Positions 55,738 to 63,677 of a stretch of DNA of 64,000 bases are shown here, one piece after another (the stretch's first letter is position 1; every line of letters starts with the position of its first letter). The DNA lies in NCBI RefSeq assembly GCF_900187115.1, contig NZ_LT906455.1, forward strand, positions 1,612,001 to 1,676,000, in the 5' to 3' direction. This DNA is from Aliarcobacter butzleri (GTDB lineage Bacteria; Campylobacterota; Campylobacteria; Campylobacterales; Arcobacteraceae). The notes beneath the pieces are model-generated. The model was not told the DNA's origin. It made no database searches and saw nothing but the letters and a program-made list of their open reading frames with translations. The position numbers and the translations under genes were made by a program.

Positions 55738-56051
55738 TCTTCATCCTTTTTATAGTTCTGAATAAATTCTAAAAGTCTTTTTTGAGAAGCAAGTAATACA
55801 GCTGCTCCAATCCAAGCCGTAAAAGCACTAAATGCTAAACTAAATCTTGCACTTTGAGTCCAATAAAAACAAGCTTCACCTGCTATATATCCAACTAAAA
55901 TACCACTAATTCCACCAAAAAAAAGCAAAAAGAATTTACCTTTTATATTATCTTTTGATTTGTGTTCTTCTCTATGTAACATTCCTAAAACACCAGCAAA
56001 AAAACTAATCACAGCCATATAAATCCAAAAAATAAAATCATTTATATTCAT
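55734..56051 (-). CDS. Holin-like small membrane protein (three spans)
   Basis: The 105-residue protein has three hydrophobic stretches (about 6-24, 40-58 and 70-90, including FFLLFFGGISGILVGYIAG) and a charged C-terminus KRLLEFIQNYKKDEE. Size, topology and place next to a spanin pair suggest a holin, but no holin family was recognised with certainty. It overlaps the V start by 4 bases. No endolysin gene is next to it. Confidence 0.6.
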   Translation of the reverse strand: MNINDFIFWIYMAVISFFAGVLGMLHREEHKSKDNIKGKFFLLFFGGISGILVGYIAGEACFYWTQSARFSLAFSAFTAWIGAAVLLASQKRLLEFIQNYKKDEE

Positions 56052-56152
56052 ATTGCTACCTTTAAAATTTCAAATAGTGCTATTGTCAAAACAACAAATA
56101 TTCCTATACACAAAACTTCTTTTTGAAAATTTTTATTTTTTACTAGATTCAT
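56048..56152 (-). CDS. 34-residue single-span membrane peptide
   Basis: This very small frame (MNLVKNKNFQKEV, then a hydrophobic LCIGIFVVLTIALFEIL) is locked between neighbours. Its ATG overlaps the spanin stop (ATGA) and its TGA overlaps the ATG of the holin-like gene. The exact double overlap supports real translation. It may be an antiholin or second holin; function is unknown. Confidence 0.55.
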   Translation of the reverse strand: MNLVKNKNFQKEVLCIGIFVVLTIALFEILKVAI

Positions 56153-56376
56153 TTTGCACCTACACACTCTTTTAATAAGCTTTCAACTTTTAAAAAATAG
56201 ATCATCTTTTGTTTATCAGCTTCAAAGCTTCCATCACTCTTAGGTTTAGTGGGTATTACTGCATTACATTTAACAGGAACATAGACATCTTTATAGATAT
56301 ACTCTGTTTGAGTTTTTGTAGCACAACCACTAAAAGCTAAAACAAAAAAGCAAGATATTAAAACTAATTTAGTCAT
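56149..56376 (-). CDS. o-spanin-like outer-membrane lipoprotein (Rz1 type)
   Basis: This 75-residue lipoprotein has the signal LVLISCFFVLAFSG-Cys18, then a short mature part rich in Lys and Pro (VYVPVKCNAVIPTKPKSDG). It overlaps the end of the coiled-coil membrane protein upstream by 8 bases, as Rz and Rz1 genes often do. Together they would fuse inner and outer membrane at lysis. The pairing is inferred from topology and overlap; no sequence family was recognised. Confidence 0.68.
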   Translation of the reverse strand: MTKLVLISCFFVLAFSGCATKTQTEYIYKDVYVPVKCNAVIPTKPKSDGSFEADKQKMIYFLKVESLLKECVGAK

Positions 56377-56695
56377 TAAACAACTCCTTATAAGCTTTTA
56401 GCTCAGATTCACAAGTTTTGTCTTTTAGATAAATGTTGTTTATTTTTTCTATTGTTTCAGGCTCTTTATAAGTAACTTCAACTCTCATTTTTTCTATTTG
56501 GCTATTTTGTTTTTGCATCTTGTCTTCACAAGTTTTTAAGTTTGTTTTTTCTTTAATCAAATCTTCTTGTAAAGAAGTCTTTTCATCTTTTAAAGATGTG
56601 ATTTGACTATTTTTAGAAAAATAAATAAAAACTACAATCAAACCTAAAACAATAAATAAGATAGCTTTTAAGTCAAACTCTTTTATAAAGTTCAT
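56369..56695 (-). CDS. i-spanin-like inner-membrane protein (Rz type)
   Basis: The 108-residue protein has one N-terminal span (about 11-26, AILFIVLGLIVVFIYF). A long charged coiled coil follows (about 27-75, with SLKDEKTSLQEDLIKEKTN). This is the topology of Rz. It is the first gene of the leftward operon and is followed by the lipoprotein with an 8-base overlap. Cysteines near 57 and 94 could form disulfide dimers, as known for Rz. It begins at the divergent promoter region. Confidence 0.68.
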   Translation of the reverse strand: MNFIKEFDLKAILFIVLGLIVVFIYFSKNSQITSLKDEKTSLQEDLIKEKTNLKTCEDKMQKQNSQIEKMRVEVTYKEPETIEKINNIYLKDKTCESELKAYKELFND

Positions 56696-56706
56696 ATACT
56701 TTTATC

Positions 56707-56758
56707 CTTGCTATAAAAAATTAACCGAACTTTACACACTTTAAATACTTACTATAAA
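56707..56758. promoter_or_regulatory. Direct repeat pair CTT-R-CTATAAA in the divergent head/tail promoter region
   Basis: CTTGCTATAAA (56707-56717) and CTTACTATAAA (56748-56758) are 41 bases apart, about four helical turns, in the 175-base gap between the minus tail/lysis operon and the plus head operon. They are candidates for activator sites (Mor/C-like) or twin promoter elements. On the minus strand each contains TTTATAG. Confidence 0.4.
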
Positions 56759-56870
56759 GCAAGAATTTTTTTAAAGCTACTTTTGACAAGCATTTTTCTA
56801 AAAAATAAGAGTTTATTTTATGAAGCTTATTACCTAAGATTCCATTTTAAAATATGACAAAGGTAGAAAT

Positions 56871-57311
56871 TTGCAAGAGTATGAAGAAGAATTAAAAAAA
56901 ACACTTAAAAGTGTTACAGATAATGTAGACACATATTTTGGAGAGTTTAGTTCATTAAATGATATAAAAATAGATCCAAAAAAAATGCCTGCTATATATG
57001 TAGATTTTTTAGGTGAAAACCCTATAAACAGTTATCAACAAAAACTCTCTTTTTCTTTATATCTTGTAGCTGCTAGTTTTAGTAAGAATGAAAAAACAAG
57101 AGATGAGAAAAGATATGATATTTACTCTTTAATAAAAGAAGTAAATAAAACTTTACATCTAAAACCTATCTTAGAATCTGAACCAATCAAATTAAAATCT
57201 TCAAAAAAAATACTAGATGCAAAAGCACAAAATGCCTACCTTGTGATATTTAAAAAGGACATAGAGTTCAATATAGAAACAAATTTATTAGAAGGAGAAG
57301 ATTTTGAGTAA
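56871..57311 (+). CDS. Mu gp37-like (DUF1834) protein
   Basis: The 146-residue protein matches the plan of DUF1834 (Mu gp37), found in Mu-type phages between head and tail genes and thought to help joining. PAIYVDFLGENPI near 39-51 and LVAASFSKNEKTRDEKRYDI near 66-85 are typical. The start is TTG with AAGGTAG upstream. It is the first gene on the plus strand and overlaps the protease gene by 8 bases. Confidence 0.75.
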   Translation: MQEYEEELKKTLKSVTDNVDTYFGEFSSLNDIKIDPKKMPAIYVDFLGENPINSYQQKLSFSLYLVAASFSKNEKTRDEKRYDIYSLIKEVNKTLHLKPILESEPIKLKSSKKILDAKAQNAYLVIFKKDIEFNIETNLLEGEDFE

Positions 57312-58104
57312 ATACATAGTTTGTAATCTTCCTATTAATCAAAATAATGAAATCAGGATAGCTGTTATTGGAGAGTGGCAAGGACATCACAATGGAGCTT
57401 TTTCTTTATCAAAAGATGATTTAGAGCAAATAAAAACAAATTTTGATAACGCAAAAGTTGATGTGGTAATAGACCTAGACCACAAAACAATCTATGAAGG
57501 AACAGGAGAAGCTTATGGATGGATAAAAGAACTATTTTTTAAAGAAGATGAATTATGGGCAAAAGTTGAGTGGCTAGAAAGTGGTTTAGAACTTATAAAA
57601 ACTAAAAAATATAAATACATAAGTCCAGTATTTTTACCAAATACAATAGAGCAAGTAACTGCACAAAATATTGGTTGGACTTTACATAGTGCTGCTTTAA
57701 CAAATCGACCTTTTATGGAAGAGCTTGGAGAAATCAAAGCAAATAACAAACAAAATCAAAAAAAGGAGAAGTCGATGATGACACCAGAAGAACAAAAAAA
57801 AATGGATGATTTGGAAGCTAAAGTTAAAGAGTTAGAAAACAAATTAAAAGAACAAAATGAAGATTTAGAAAAAGAGAAAGAAAAAGGTGTTGAATCTGAA
57901 GTTGATAATGCAATAGCTTTAAACAAAGTAAGTGCTACACAAAGAGAAACACTTATTGCTTTAGGAAAAGCAAATCCAGAAGAGCTTAAAAAACTTTTAT
58001 CAAGTATGACTGCTATTACAGTTCCAAACAACAATATGTATGCAAATAGTAATAACAACCAAAACAATCAAAACAAGCTATCTGATGCTGAATTAAATGC
58101 ATAA
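57304..58104 (+). CDS. Mu gpI-like prohead protease with C-terminal scaffold
   Basis: The protein has 266 residues. The N-terminal protease (about 1-150) shows RIAVIGEWQGHHNGAFSLS near 18, VVIDLDHKTIYEGTGEAYGW near 53-72 and YISPVFLPNT near 104, as in Mu gpI (DUF1018-neighbour protease), with a probable catalytic His/Ser pair. The C-terminal part (158-266) is a coiled coil (KVKELENKLKEQNEDLEKEK) with an Asn-rich end, fit for a scaffold. It starts with TTG. A strong internal start lies at 57775. Confidence 0.85.
   Translation: MSKYIVCNLPINQNNEIRIAVIGEWQGHHNGAFSLSKDDLEQIKTNFDNAKVDVVIDLDHKTIYEGTGEAYGWIKELFFKEDELWAKVEWLESGLELIKTKKYKYISPVFLPNTIEQVTAQNIGWTLHSAALTNRPFMEELGEIKANNKQNQKKEKSMMTPEEQKKMDDLEAKVKELENKLKEQNEDLEKEKEKGVESEVDNAIALNKVSATQRETLIALGKANPEELKKLLSSMTAITVPNNNMYANSNNNQNNQNKLSDAELNA
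57775..58104 (+). CDS. Nested scaffold protein (Mu gpZ-like) by internal in-frame start
   Basis: ATG ATG at 57775-57780, in the protease frame, is preceded by AAGGAG at 6 bases spacing, a better SD than that of the full gene. It would give a 109-residue coiled-coil scaffold (MMTPEEQKKMDDLEAKVKEL start). In Mu the protease and scaffold Z share a frame in the same way, so the nested product is expected. Confidence 0.7.
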   Translation: MMTPEEQKKMDDLEAKVKELENKLKEQNEDLEKEKEKGVESEVDNAIALNKVSATQRETLIALGKANPEELKKLLSSMTAITVPNNNMYANSNNNQNNQNKLSDAELNA

Positions 58105-58116
58105 GGAGAAAATACG

Positions 58117-58554
58117 ATGGAAATTACAAAAAGACCTCCTCTAATAGATGAAGTGATAATCAAAAAAGTTCAAGTTATATCTGGAAAGATTGATATTGAA
58201 AAAGAAGGTTTTACTTTAGGAACAGTTGTAACAACAAAAGATGGTGGTACCACTTGGAATATTCAAGATAAACCCATTTTTACTGCAGGTGTTTATAAAG
58301 AAGATGATGAAGTATTTCATAATGGTAGTTCTTGGATTTCACTAACAAATGATAACCAAACTGAACCAAAAGAAGATGAACCAAATTGGAAAGAATTAGA
58401 AAAATTTGATGCAAATGGAATTCTTTTAGAAAATATAACTGAAAGTGGAAATATTGCAGTTTTAGTTACTGGTGAAGTTAGAGAAAAACATTTAGAACAT
58501 TATGATAGTTCTATGAAAAAAGCTTTATTCAAAAACAAAATAATTTTAAAATAA
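58117..58554 (+). CDS. Head decoration protein with carbohydrate-binding-like insert
   Basis: The 145-residue protein has the outline of a lambda-D-like decoration protein: a GFTLGTVVTTKDG segment near 31 and FDANGILLENI, then IAVLVTGEVREKHLE near 112-126. Between them, about residues 50-95, lies an insert VYKEDDEVFHNGSSWISLT then PKEDEPNW, resembling CBM5/12 domains (Y..GD.V...G..W, distant Trp). It is placed between protease and capsid, the usual site of decoration genes. The insert could bind glycans on the surface of the head; this is inference. Confidence 0.7.
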   Translation: MEITKRPPLIDEVIIKKVQVISGKIDIEKEGFTLGTVVTTKDGGTTWNIQDKPIFTAGVYKEDDEVFHNGSSWISLTNDNQTEPKEDEPNWKELEKFDANGILLENITESGNIAVLVTGEVREKHLEHYDSSMKKALFKNKIILK

Positions 58555-58563
58555 AGGGAAACA

Positions 58564-59547
58564 ATGTTTAAAACAGTAGATGAATTATTAAAAAACAAAT
58601 GGACTTCTAGAGCCGTTAGTGAGAAATTAACTCACTTAAAACCTATTCAAACTATTTTATTTGATAGATATGTAAAAGATAGAAAAGGTCAAATTGGTGC
58701 AACTTTTACAGTTAAAATTAAAACTGGTGCTGGAGTTATCTTAGAATCTATTACTCCAGAAGCTGAACACTTAGTTCATGATAGAGGTGATATTGTTGAA
58801 TTTGAAACAAAAACAGCAAGATATGCTTTAGCAAATCCTATCACACCTGAAAAGTTAAATCAAATTGAGTCTTTTCAAGGAGAAGATAAAACTTTATCTT
58901 TAGCAGAAGAGATTGGTGATATTCAAAGAGAACATAAAGAGTCTTTTGATACTTCAATAGAGTATCAAACTGCTGGTGCATTATTTAATAAAGTAATGGA
59001 TGGAAAAGGAAAGGTTCTATTTGAACTAAACTATAATGGTGTGGTAATCGAATTTAAAGCAAACAAACCTTTAAGAGAATCTATAACTGAGGCAATAAGA
59101 CATATTAAAAATATTCTGGGTCTTCAAAAAGTTAAAATCTCATCTTTAGCTGGTCCTACTTTTATGGATAAACTGAATCAAAAATGTTTAGAAGAAGAAT
59201 TATTTAAACAAAACCAAGCAAAGTGGATAGATAAAGATGGGGTATCTTCTTTAGAAGTTTATGGACTTATTTTTGAAGAATATGTTGCTACTTACAAAAA
59301 TAGTGATGGAGAAGATAAACAATTCATCCCTAATGATTCTTGTGTATTCTTACCTGAAGATGGAAATATTTTTAAATTAAGATATTCAAGAGCAAATGAT
59401 ACAAAAGCTGCAAATATGAAACCAGCTTTATATTTTGGTGCAGTCGAAGAATTAGCAAAAGGTAGAGGATGGGAAGTAAGAAGTGAATGTAGACCTTTAG
59501 TTTATAACTCAAGACCTGCTGCAACTCCAAAAGGTAAATTTATCTAA
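58564..59547 (+). CDS. Major capsid protein E (lambda gpE-like)
   Basis: This 327-residue capsid is of the Phage_cap_E (HK97-fold) family. YALANPITPEKLNQIESFQG near residues 93-112, AGPTFMDKLNQKCLEEELF near 199 and GEDKQFIPNDSCVFLPEDG near 246 occur in the usual order. It should assemble the head shell with the decoration protein upstream. The type is lambda-like rather than Mu gpT. It ends at a strong terminator, suggesting very high expression of the structural genes before it. Confidence 0.9.
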   Translation: MFKTVDELLKNKWTSRAVSEKLTHLKPIQTILFDRYVKDRKGQIGATFTVKIKTGAGVILESITPEAEHLVHDRGDIVEFETKTARYALANPITPEKLNQIESFQGEDKTLSLAEEIGDIQREHKESFDTSIEYQTAGALFNKVMDGKGKVLFELNYNGVVIEFKANKPLRESITEAIRHIKNILGLQKVKISSLAGPTFMDKLNQKCLEEELFKQNQAKWIDKDGVSSLEVYGLIFEEYVATYKNSDGEDKQFIPNDSCVFLPEDGNIFKLRYSRANDTKAANMKPALYFGAVEELAKGRGWEVRSECRPLVYNSRPAATPKGKFI

Positions 59548-59555
59548 AAAAGTTT

Positions 59556-59588
59556 AAAAGCTCATATTTTAGAAATATGGGCTTTTTT
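59556..59588 (+). terminator. Intrinsic terminator after the capsid gene
   Basis: AAAAGCTCATATTT pairs with AAATATGGGCTTTT over 14 bp (one G-T wobble) around a short loop, followed by a T run. It should reduce transcription into the gp36/terminase genes. Confidence 0.85.
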
Positions 59589-59669
59589 ATTAAAAACGAT
59601 AAATGTATCGAATAAAAAAAGATTTTGATTTTTAAACGGGTTTTAAACGCCTTAGAAAGGATTTTTAAA

Positions 59670-60071
59670 ATGATTACAAACGAAGATTTATTAAAAGAGA
59701 TAAGTGAAGATGAATTACTTCAACTTTCAGATTTAAATGCAACTGGAGAAATAAATCAAGAAGTTATAAATGATGCATTAAATGATTCAATCTCTTTTTG
59801 TGAATCTTTTATTATTTTACCAGCTAACCCTACTCCACTTTTAAAAAAGATTATTGTTGATTTTACAATCTATGAATTAAGAAGAAAAAATGGTTTAGTT
59901 AGTGAAACTGACAAAGAGTTAAAAAAAGAGAATGAAACATATTTATATAAAATGAGTACAGGAAGACTTCTTACAAATATAGAAGAAAAAGAAAAGGCAA
60001 AAGAGACTCCTAAAAACTTTGCTTTTATACATCACAATAAAAAAAGAGTTTGTTTTCAAGGGTTTAGATAA
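59670..60071 (+). CDS. Mu gp36-like (DUF1320) head-tail protein
   Basis: This 133-residue protein starts MITNEDLLKEISEDELLQL, and FIILPANPTPLLKKIIVDFT near 49-68 matches the DUF1320 family (Mu gp36) thought to form the head-tail connector. ATG 59670 has AAAGGATT upstream and gives the expected start; the longer reading from 59625 is rejected. It shares a base with the next gene (TAATG). Confidence 0.8.
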   Translation: MITNEDLLKEISEDELLQLSDLNATGEINQEVINDALNDSISFCESFIILPANPTPLLKKIIVDFTIYELRRKNGLVSETDKELKKENETYLYKMSTGRLLTNIEEKEKAKETPKNFAFIHHNKKRVCFQGFR

Positions 60072-60577
60072 TGACAAAATTGAGTAATGCAGATAGAAAT
60101 AGAATATTAGCAAGAAGTTTATTTGTTGATGCAAATAAAAGCTATATAGAAATTGCTGAAACTTTAGAAATAAGTGATAAAACTGTACAAAATTATCAAA
60201 GTAAAGATAAAGCTGAAGGTTTCGATTGGCTTACATTAAGAGCTTCAAAACATATCAAAGAGACTCAAGAAACAAAAGAGAATATGTATTCTATGTTTAT
60301 AACTTACATGTACCAAACTCTAAAAGAAATTAGAGAAAATGAAAAAATGAATGTTGAAAATAAGGCTCAAATGATAGTTAGTCTTGGAGATAGTTTCTCT
60401 AAAATGGGAAAAATTGCAAGACAAGAAGACCCTGAAGCTTATAAATTAGGAATTATCAAAGTAACTATTGAAAAAATATTAACTTCTTTAAAAAGAGAGA
60501 TTAGTGTTGAATGTATGGAAAAAGTTATAGAAACTGTTTATGAAATTCAAGAGGAATTAGCAAATGTCTCTATTTGA
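60071..60577 (+). CDS. DUF1804-family protein, probable terminase small subunit
   Basis: The 168-residue protein has an N-terminal helix-turn-helix (NRILARSLFVDANKSYIEIA, then ETLEISDKTVQNYQ near 30-43), as in DUF1804/Mu gp27-like proteins that stand before the large terminase in Mu-type phages. The rest is helical. Binding of pac-type DNA is the inferred role. It overlaps the terminase start by 14 bases, so both are coupled. Confidence 0.78.
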   Translation: MTKLSNADRNRILARSLFVDANKSYIEIAETLEISDKTVQNYQSKDKAEGFDWLTLRASKHIKETQETKENMYSMFITYMYQTLKEIRENEKMNVENKAQMIVSLGDSFSKMGKIARQEDPEAYKLGIIKVTIEKILTSLKREISVECMEKVIETVYEIQEELANVSI

Positions 60578-62285
60578 AAAATCTGAATTATTACGTTTTT
60601 TAGATGATACCTATTTAACAGCTCGTGATAATGGTATTTCAAAATTAGGAGCTTTAAAGCTTACAAGAAAAGAGTATAAAACTTGGGTCAGTGATTTTGC
60701 AAGTGAACTAAAAGAGCAAATCAAAGTTACAACTTTACTTGATCCTACAAAAACAAAAGAGAGAATTGAAAAACAAAAAAGTGATTTTCACTATTTTAGA
60801 AGGACTTACTTTCCACACTACTACAGTTTAGAAGGTAAATCAAAACTTCAAGATGAACTTGAAACTATTTATTACAAAATCATAGATGATTTAAAACCTA
60901 TGGGATTAAAATTTGCAATAGCAGCTCCAAGAGGGTTTGGAAAAAGTACAGATGTGTCTATTGCTTTTCCTATTTGGTGTATTGTAAATAATTACAAACA
61001 TTTTATAACACTTTTTTCAGATGCTATTGAACTAGCTGAGACTTTAGTTGAAGCAATAAAAGCTGAGTTAGAAGAAAATGAAAGACTTAAACAAGATTTT
61101 TCTAATGCTTGTGGAATTGGTAAAGTTTGGAAAATTGGAGAGATAGTTACCAATAACAATATCAAAGTAAAAGCTTATGGTAGTGGGAAAAGAGTAAGGG
61201 GAGTTAAACACGGCACTTTCAGACCAGACCTTGCCATCATAGATGATTTAGAAAATGATACAAATGTAAGAAGTAGAACTCAAAGAGATAAACTAGAAGA
61301 TTGGCTTGATGAAGCAATTGATAACTTAGGAAGTGTTGATGGTTCTATGGATATTTTATATATAGGAACTATTTTACATAGAGATAGTGTTTTAGCTAGA
61401 AAACTAAAACTAGCTTTTTGGCATCCTGTAAAGTTTCGTGCTTTAGTTCAATATCCAAAAAATATAGAACTTTGGGATGAGTACTCTAAAATCTTTAAAT
61501 ATGAGGGTGTACAAGAAGCTCATAACTTCTATTTAGAGAATAAAGAGCTAATGGATGAAGGAGCTGTTTTACTTTGGGATGCTGTAAGTTTAGAGTATCT
61601 TATGCAAAAAAGAGCAGCTAATAACAAAGCCTTTCAAAAAGAGCAACAAAATAATCCAAATAGTGAAAACCAAAAGTTTGACTCTAGTAAATTTCCAAAA
61701 ATAAGCCATACTCAAATGCCAAAGCTTGATTATATTTATTATGTGGTTGATGCAAAAGGTGATAGTAATCAAGGGGACTTTTGTGGAAGAGTTGCTGGAG
61801 GTATAAGTTTTACTACTCAAAAGCTTTATATATTTTATTCAAAACAAAGTCGTATCAAAGGTAAAGCAGTAGTTGATGAAGTAATCAAAGATTTAAAAAA
61901 AATGAGAATTGATATGCTAGGCGGTGATAAAAACGGCGGTTTTTATATGCTTAGAGATTGGATAAAAGATGCTTGTTTTAGAGAAGGTGTGAGAGTACCT
62001 ATTATGAAGTTTACTCATCATACTCAAAACAAAGAAGACAGAATGGGAGAGTTAGAGTTCCCACTTGATGATGAAGATATCATATTTGTAGGAGATCATC
62101 CTGAACTGTTTGCACAAATGGATGATTTCCCAGAAGCTGAAAATGATGACTTACACGATCCACTTCAACAAATCTATGCAATGAGCAGATTAAGAAGAAT
62201 AAAAAAAGATTCTCAAGGTGGTGGAAAAAGAACAAATACTAGAAATAGTAATAGACACAAAAGACCAAACAGGAGAGAAAGATAG
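60564..62285 (+). CDS. Terminase large subunit (Mu gp28-like)
   Basis: This 573-residue motor packs DNA. The ATPase has Walker A AAPRGFGKST (near 123-132), Walker B LAIIDDLEND (near 224-233) and coupling GTILHRDSVLARK near 268. The RNase H-like nuclease domain begins YVVDAKGDSNQGDFCGRVAG near 392, with GGDKNGGFYMLRDWI near 453. The basic C-terminus (KKDSQGGGKRTNTRNSNRHK) is common in such enzymes. It is followed directly by the portal gene. Confidence 0.92.
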   Translation: MSLFEKSELLRFLDDTYLTARDNGISKLGALKLTRKEYKTWVSDFASELKEQIKVTTLLDPTKTKERIEKQKSDFHYFRRTYFPHYYSLEGKSKLQDELETIYYKIIDDLKPMGLKFAIAAPRGFGKSTDVSIAFPIWCIVNNYKHFITLFSDAIELAETLVEAIKAELEENERLKQDFSNACGIGKVWKIGEIVTNNNIKVKAYGSGKRVRGVKHGTFRPDLAIIDDLENDTNVRSRTQRDKLEDWLDEAIDNLGSVDGSMDILYIGTILHRDSVLARKLKLAFWHPVKFRALVQYPKNIELWDEYSKIFKYEGVQEAHNFYLENKELMDEGAVLLWDAVSLEYLMQKRAANNKAFQKEQQNNPNSENQKFDSSKFPKISHTQMPKLDYIYYVVDAKGDSNQGDFCGRVAGGISFTTQKLYIFYSKQSRIKGKAVVDEVIKDLKKMRIDMLGGDKNGGFYMLRDWIKDACFREGVRVPIMKFTHHTQNKEDRMGELEFPLDDEDIIFVGDHPELFAQMDDFPEAENDDLHDPLQQIYAMSRLRRIKKDSQGGGKRTNTRNSNRHKRPNRRER

Positions 62286-63677
62286 ATGTTTAAAAGCATA
62301 AAAAAACTATTTGTAAATAATAAACAACAAACAGTAAAAGTAAGAGATCTTACAAGATACAAAGATATATTAAAACCTCTTTTTGATTTGCCTGTACATA
62401 ACTCTTGGTTAGATGATGAAACCATAGATAAGATTATGAGAGATAGTACAGTAATTGCAGCAATTGGAAATAGAAAAGCAAGTACTTTAAAAAAAGAGAT
62501 ACTAATAGAGTGCGAAAATAGTAACTTCAAAGAGATTTTAGAAGATGCCTTTAGCTTTAATGTAATAGATTCTATTTTAGATATACCTTACTATGGTTTT
62601 GGAGTATATGAGATAAATTGGGAATTTGAAAATGGCTTTTTTATTCCAACTCTAGTTGAGAGAAACTACAAAAATTTTATTTTAGATAATGGAAAAATAA
62701 AATTTAATAATTTAGGATTTAGTGAAGATATAGAATTTCATAAAGTTATTGCTGCAACATACAAAGCAAAACCAAATAAGCCTTATGGTCAACCTTTAAT
62801 TCAAACTTTGTTTTGGTTAGTTGAGTTTAAAAATGCTTCTTTGCAATTTTGGATGGAACTACTTGAAAGATTTGGAACTCCTTGGGTAATTGGTAAAACT
62901 GAAGGTGATAAAAATGCTTTGGCTGAAGAGATATACAATATGCTTGGTGGTGATGGAGCAGTAATAGACACAGAAGATGAGATAAAAATAGAAACTGCAA
63001 AAGATGGTGGAAACTTCAAAGAGTTAGTTGAATATATAGACAACCAAATAAGAGAGGTAATCTTAGGAGGAAACTTAACTGCAAATGTACAAAGTGGCTC
63101 TTTGGCTGCTGCTAATGTTCATAATGAAGTAAGGGAAGATTTAGCTCAAGCTGATGAAAACATAGTAAATCAAATAATAAGAGAGCTTATTTGGATTTTT
63201 CAAGAATTTAATAAAACAACAACTGTTATAAAAGGTAAACTAAAAGATAAAGACGACCCAAACAAAGAGTTAGCAGATAGAGATAAAATAATATACGATA
63301 TGGGATATAAGCCTACAAAAGAGTATATAGAAGCAACTTATAATATCAAAGTTACTGAAATAGAACAAAAGAATAATAGCTTAATAGCCAATAGTAACAT
63401 TTCAAGAACAAATCCAATTATTTTAAATAATCTTCCTCAAGATGAGTTAGAAAGAAACTTAAATAATATAGATTTCTCACATTTAGCACTTACATTTCAA
63501 AAGCAAATTTTAGAAATTATAAATAAAAGTGAAAGCCATGAAGAGACGCTAGAACAACTTTTTAAAGCTTACCCTACTTTTGATACAAAAGAGTTAGAAG
63601 ATAGTTTATATAAATATCTAGCAAATGCTTCGCTTTTAGGAGTTGCTTCAATAGAGGATGAAAATCCAAATGGTTAA
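62286..63677 (+). CDS. Portal protein (Mu gp29-like, DUF935)
   Basis: This 463-residue protein forms the dodecameric gate at one vertex. The DUF935 core is seen: DSTVIAAIGNRKASTLKKEI near 53-72, YYGFGVYEINWEFENGFF near 100, RFGTPWVIGKTEGDKNALAE near 197-216 and VQSGSLAAANVHNEVREDLA near 271-290. The start is adjacent to the terminase stop and the stop overlaps the F-like gene. A copy of the prophage 18-bp motif lies near its 3' end. Confidence 0.92.
   Translation: MFKSIKKLFVNNKQQTVKVRDLTRYKDILKPLFDLPVHNSWLDDETIDKIMRDSTVIAAIGNRKASTLKKEILIECENSNFKEILEDAFSFNVIDSILDIPYYGFGVYEINWEFENGFFIPTLVERNYKNFILDNGKIKFNNLGFSEDIEFHKVIAATYKAKPNKPYGQPLIQTLFWLVEFKNASLQFWMELLERFGTPWVIGKTEGDKNALAEEIYNMLGGDGAVIDTEDEIKIETAKDGGNFKELVEYIDNQIREVILGGNLTANVQSGSLAAANVHNEVREDLAQADENIVNQIIRELIWIFQEFNKTTTVIKGKLKDKDDPNKELADRDKIIYDMGYKPTKEYIEATYNIKVTEIEQKNNSLIANSNISRTNPIILNNLPQDELERNLNNIDFSHLALTFQKQILEIINKSESHEETLEQLFKAYPTFDTKELEDSLYKYLANASLLGVASIEDENPNG
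63491..63508 (+). repeat. Copy of the 18-bp prophage motif inside the portal gene
   Basis: TACATTTCAAAAGCAAAT matches the repressor-operator copy at 17 of 18 positions. It encodes part of LTFQKQI in the portal protein, so it may be chance or a real binding site. The full motif is otherwise seen only at the prophage end and the operator in this window. Confidence 0.4.
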
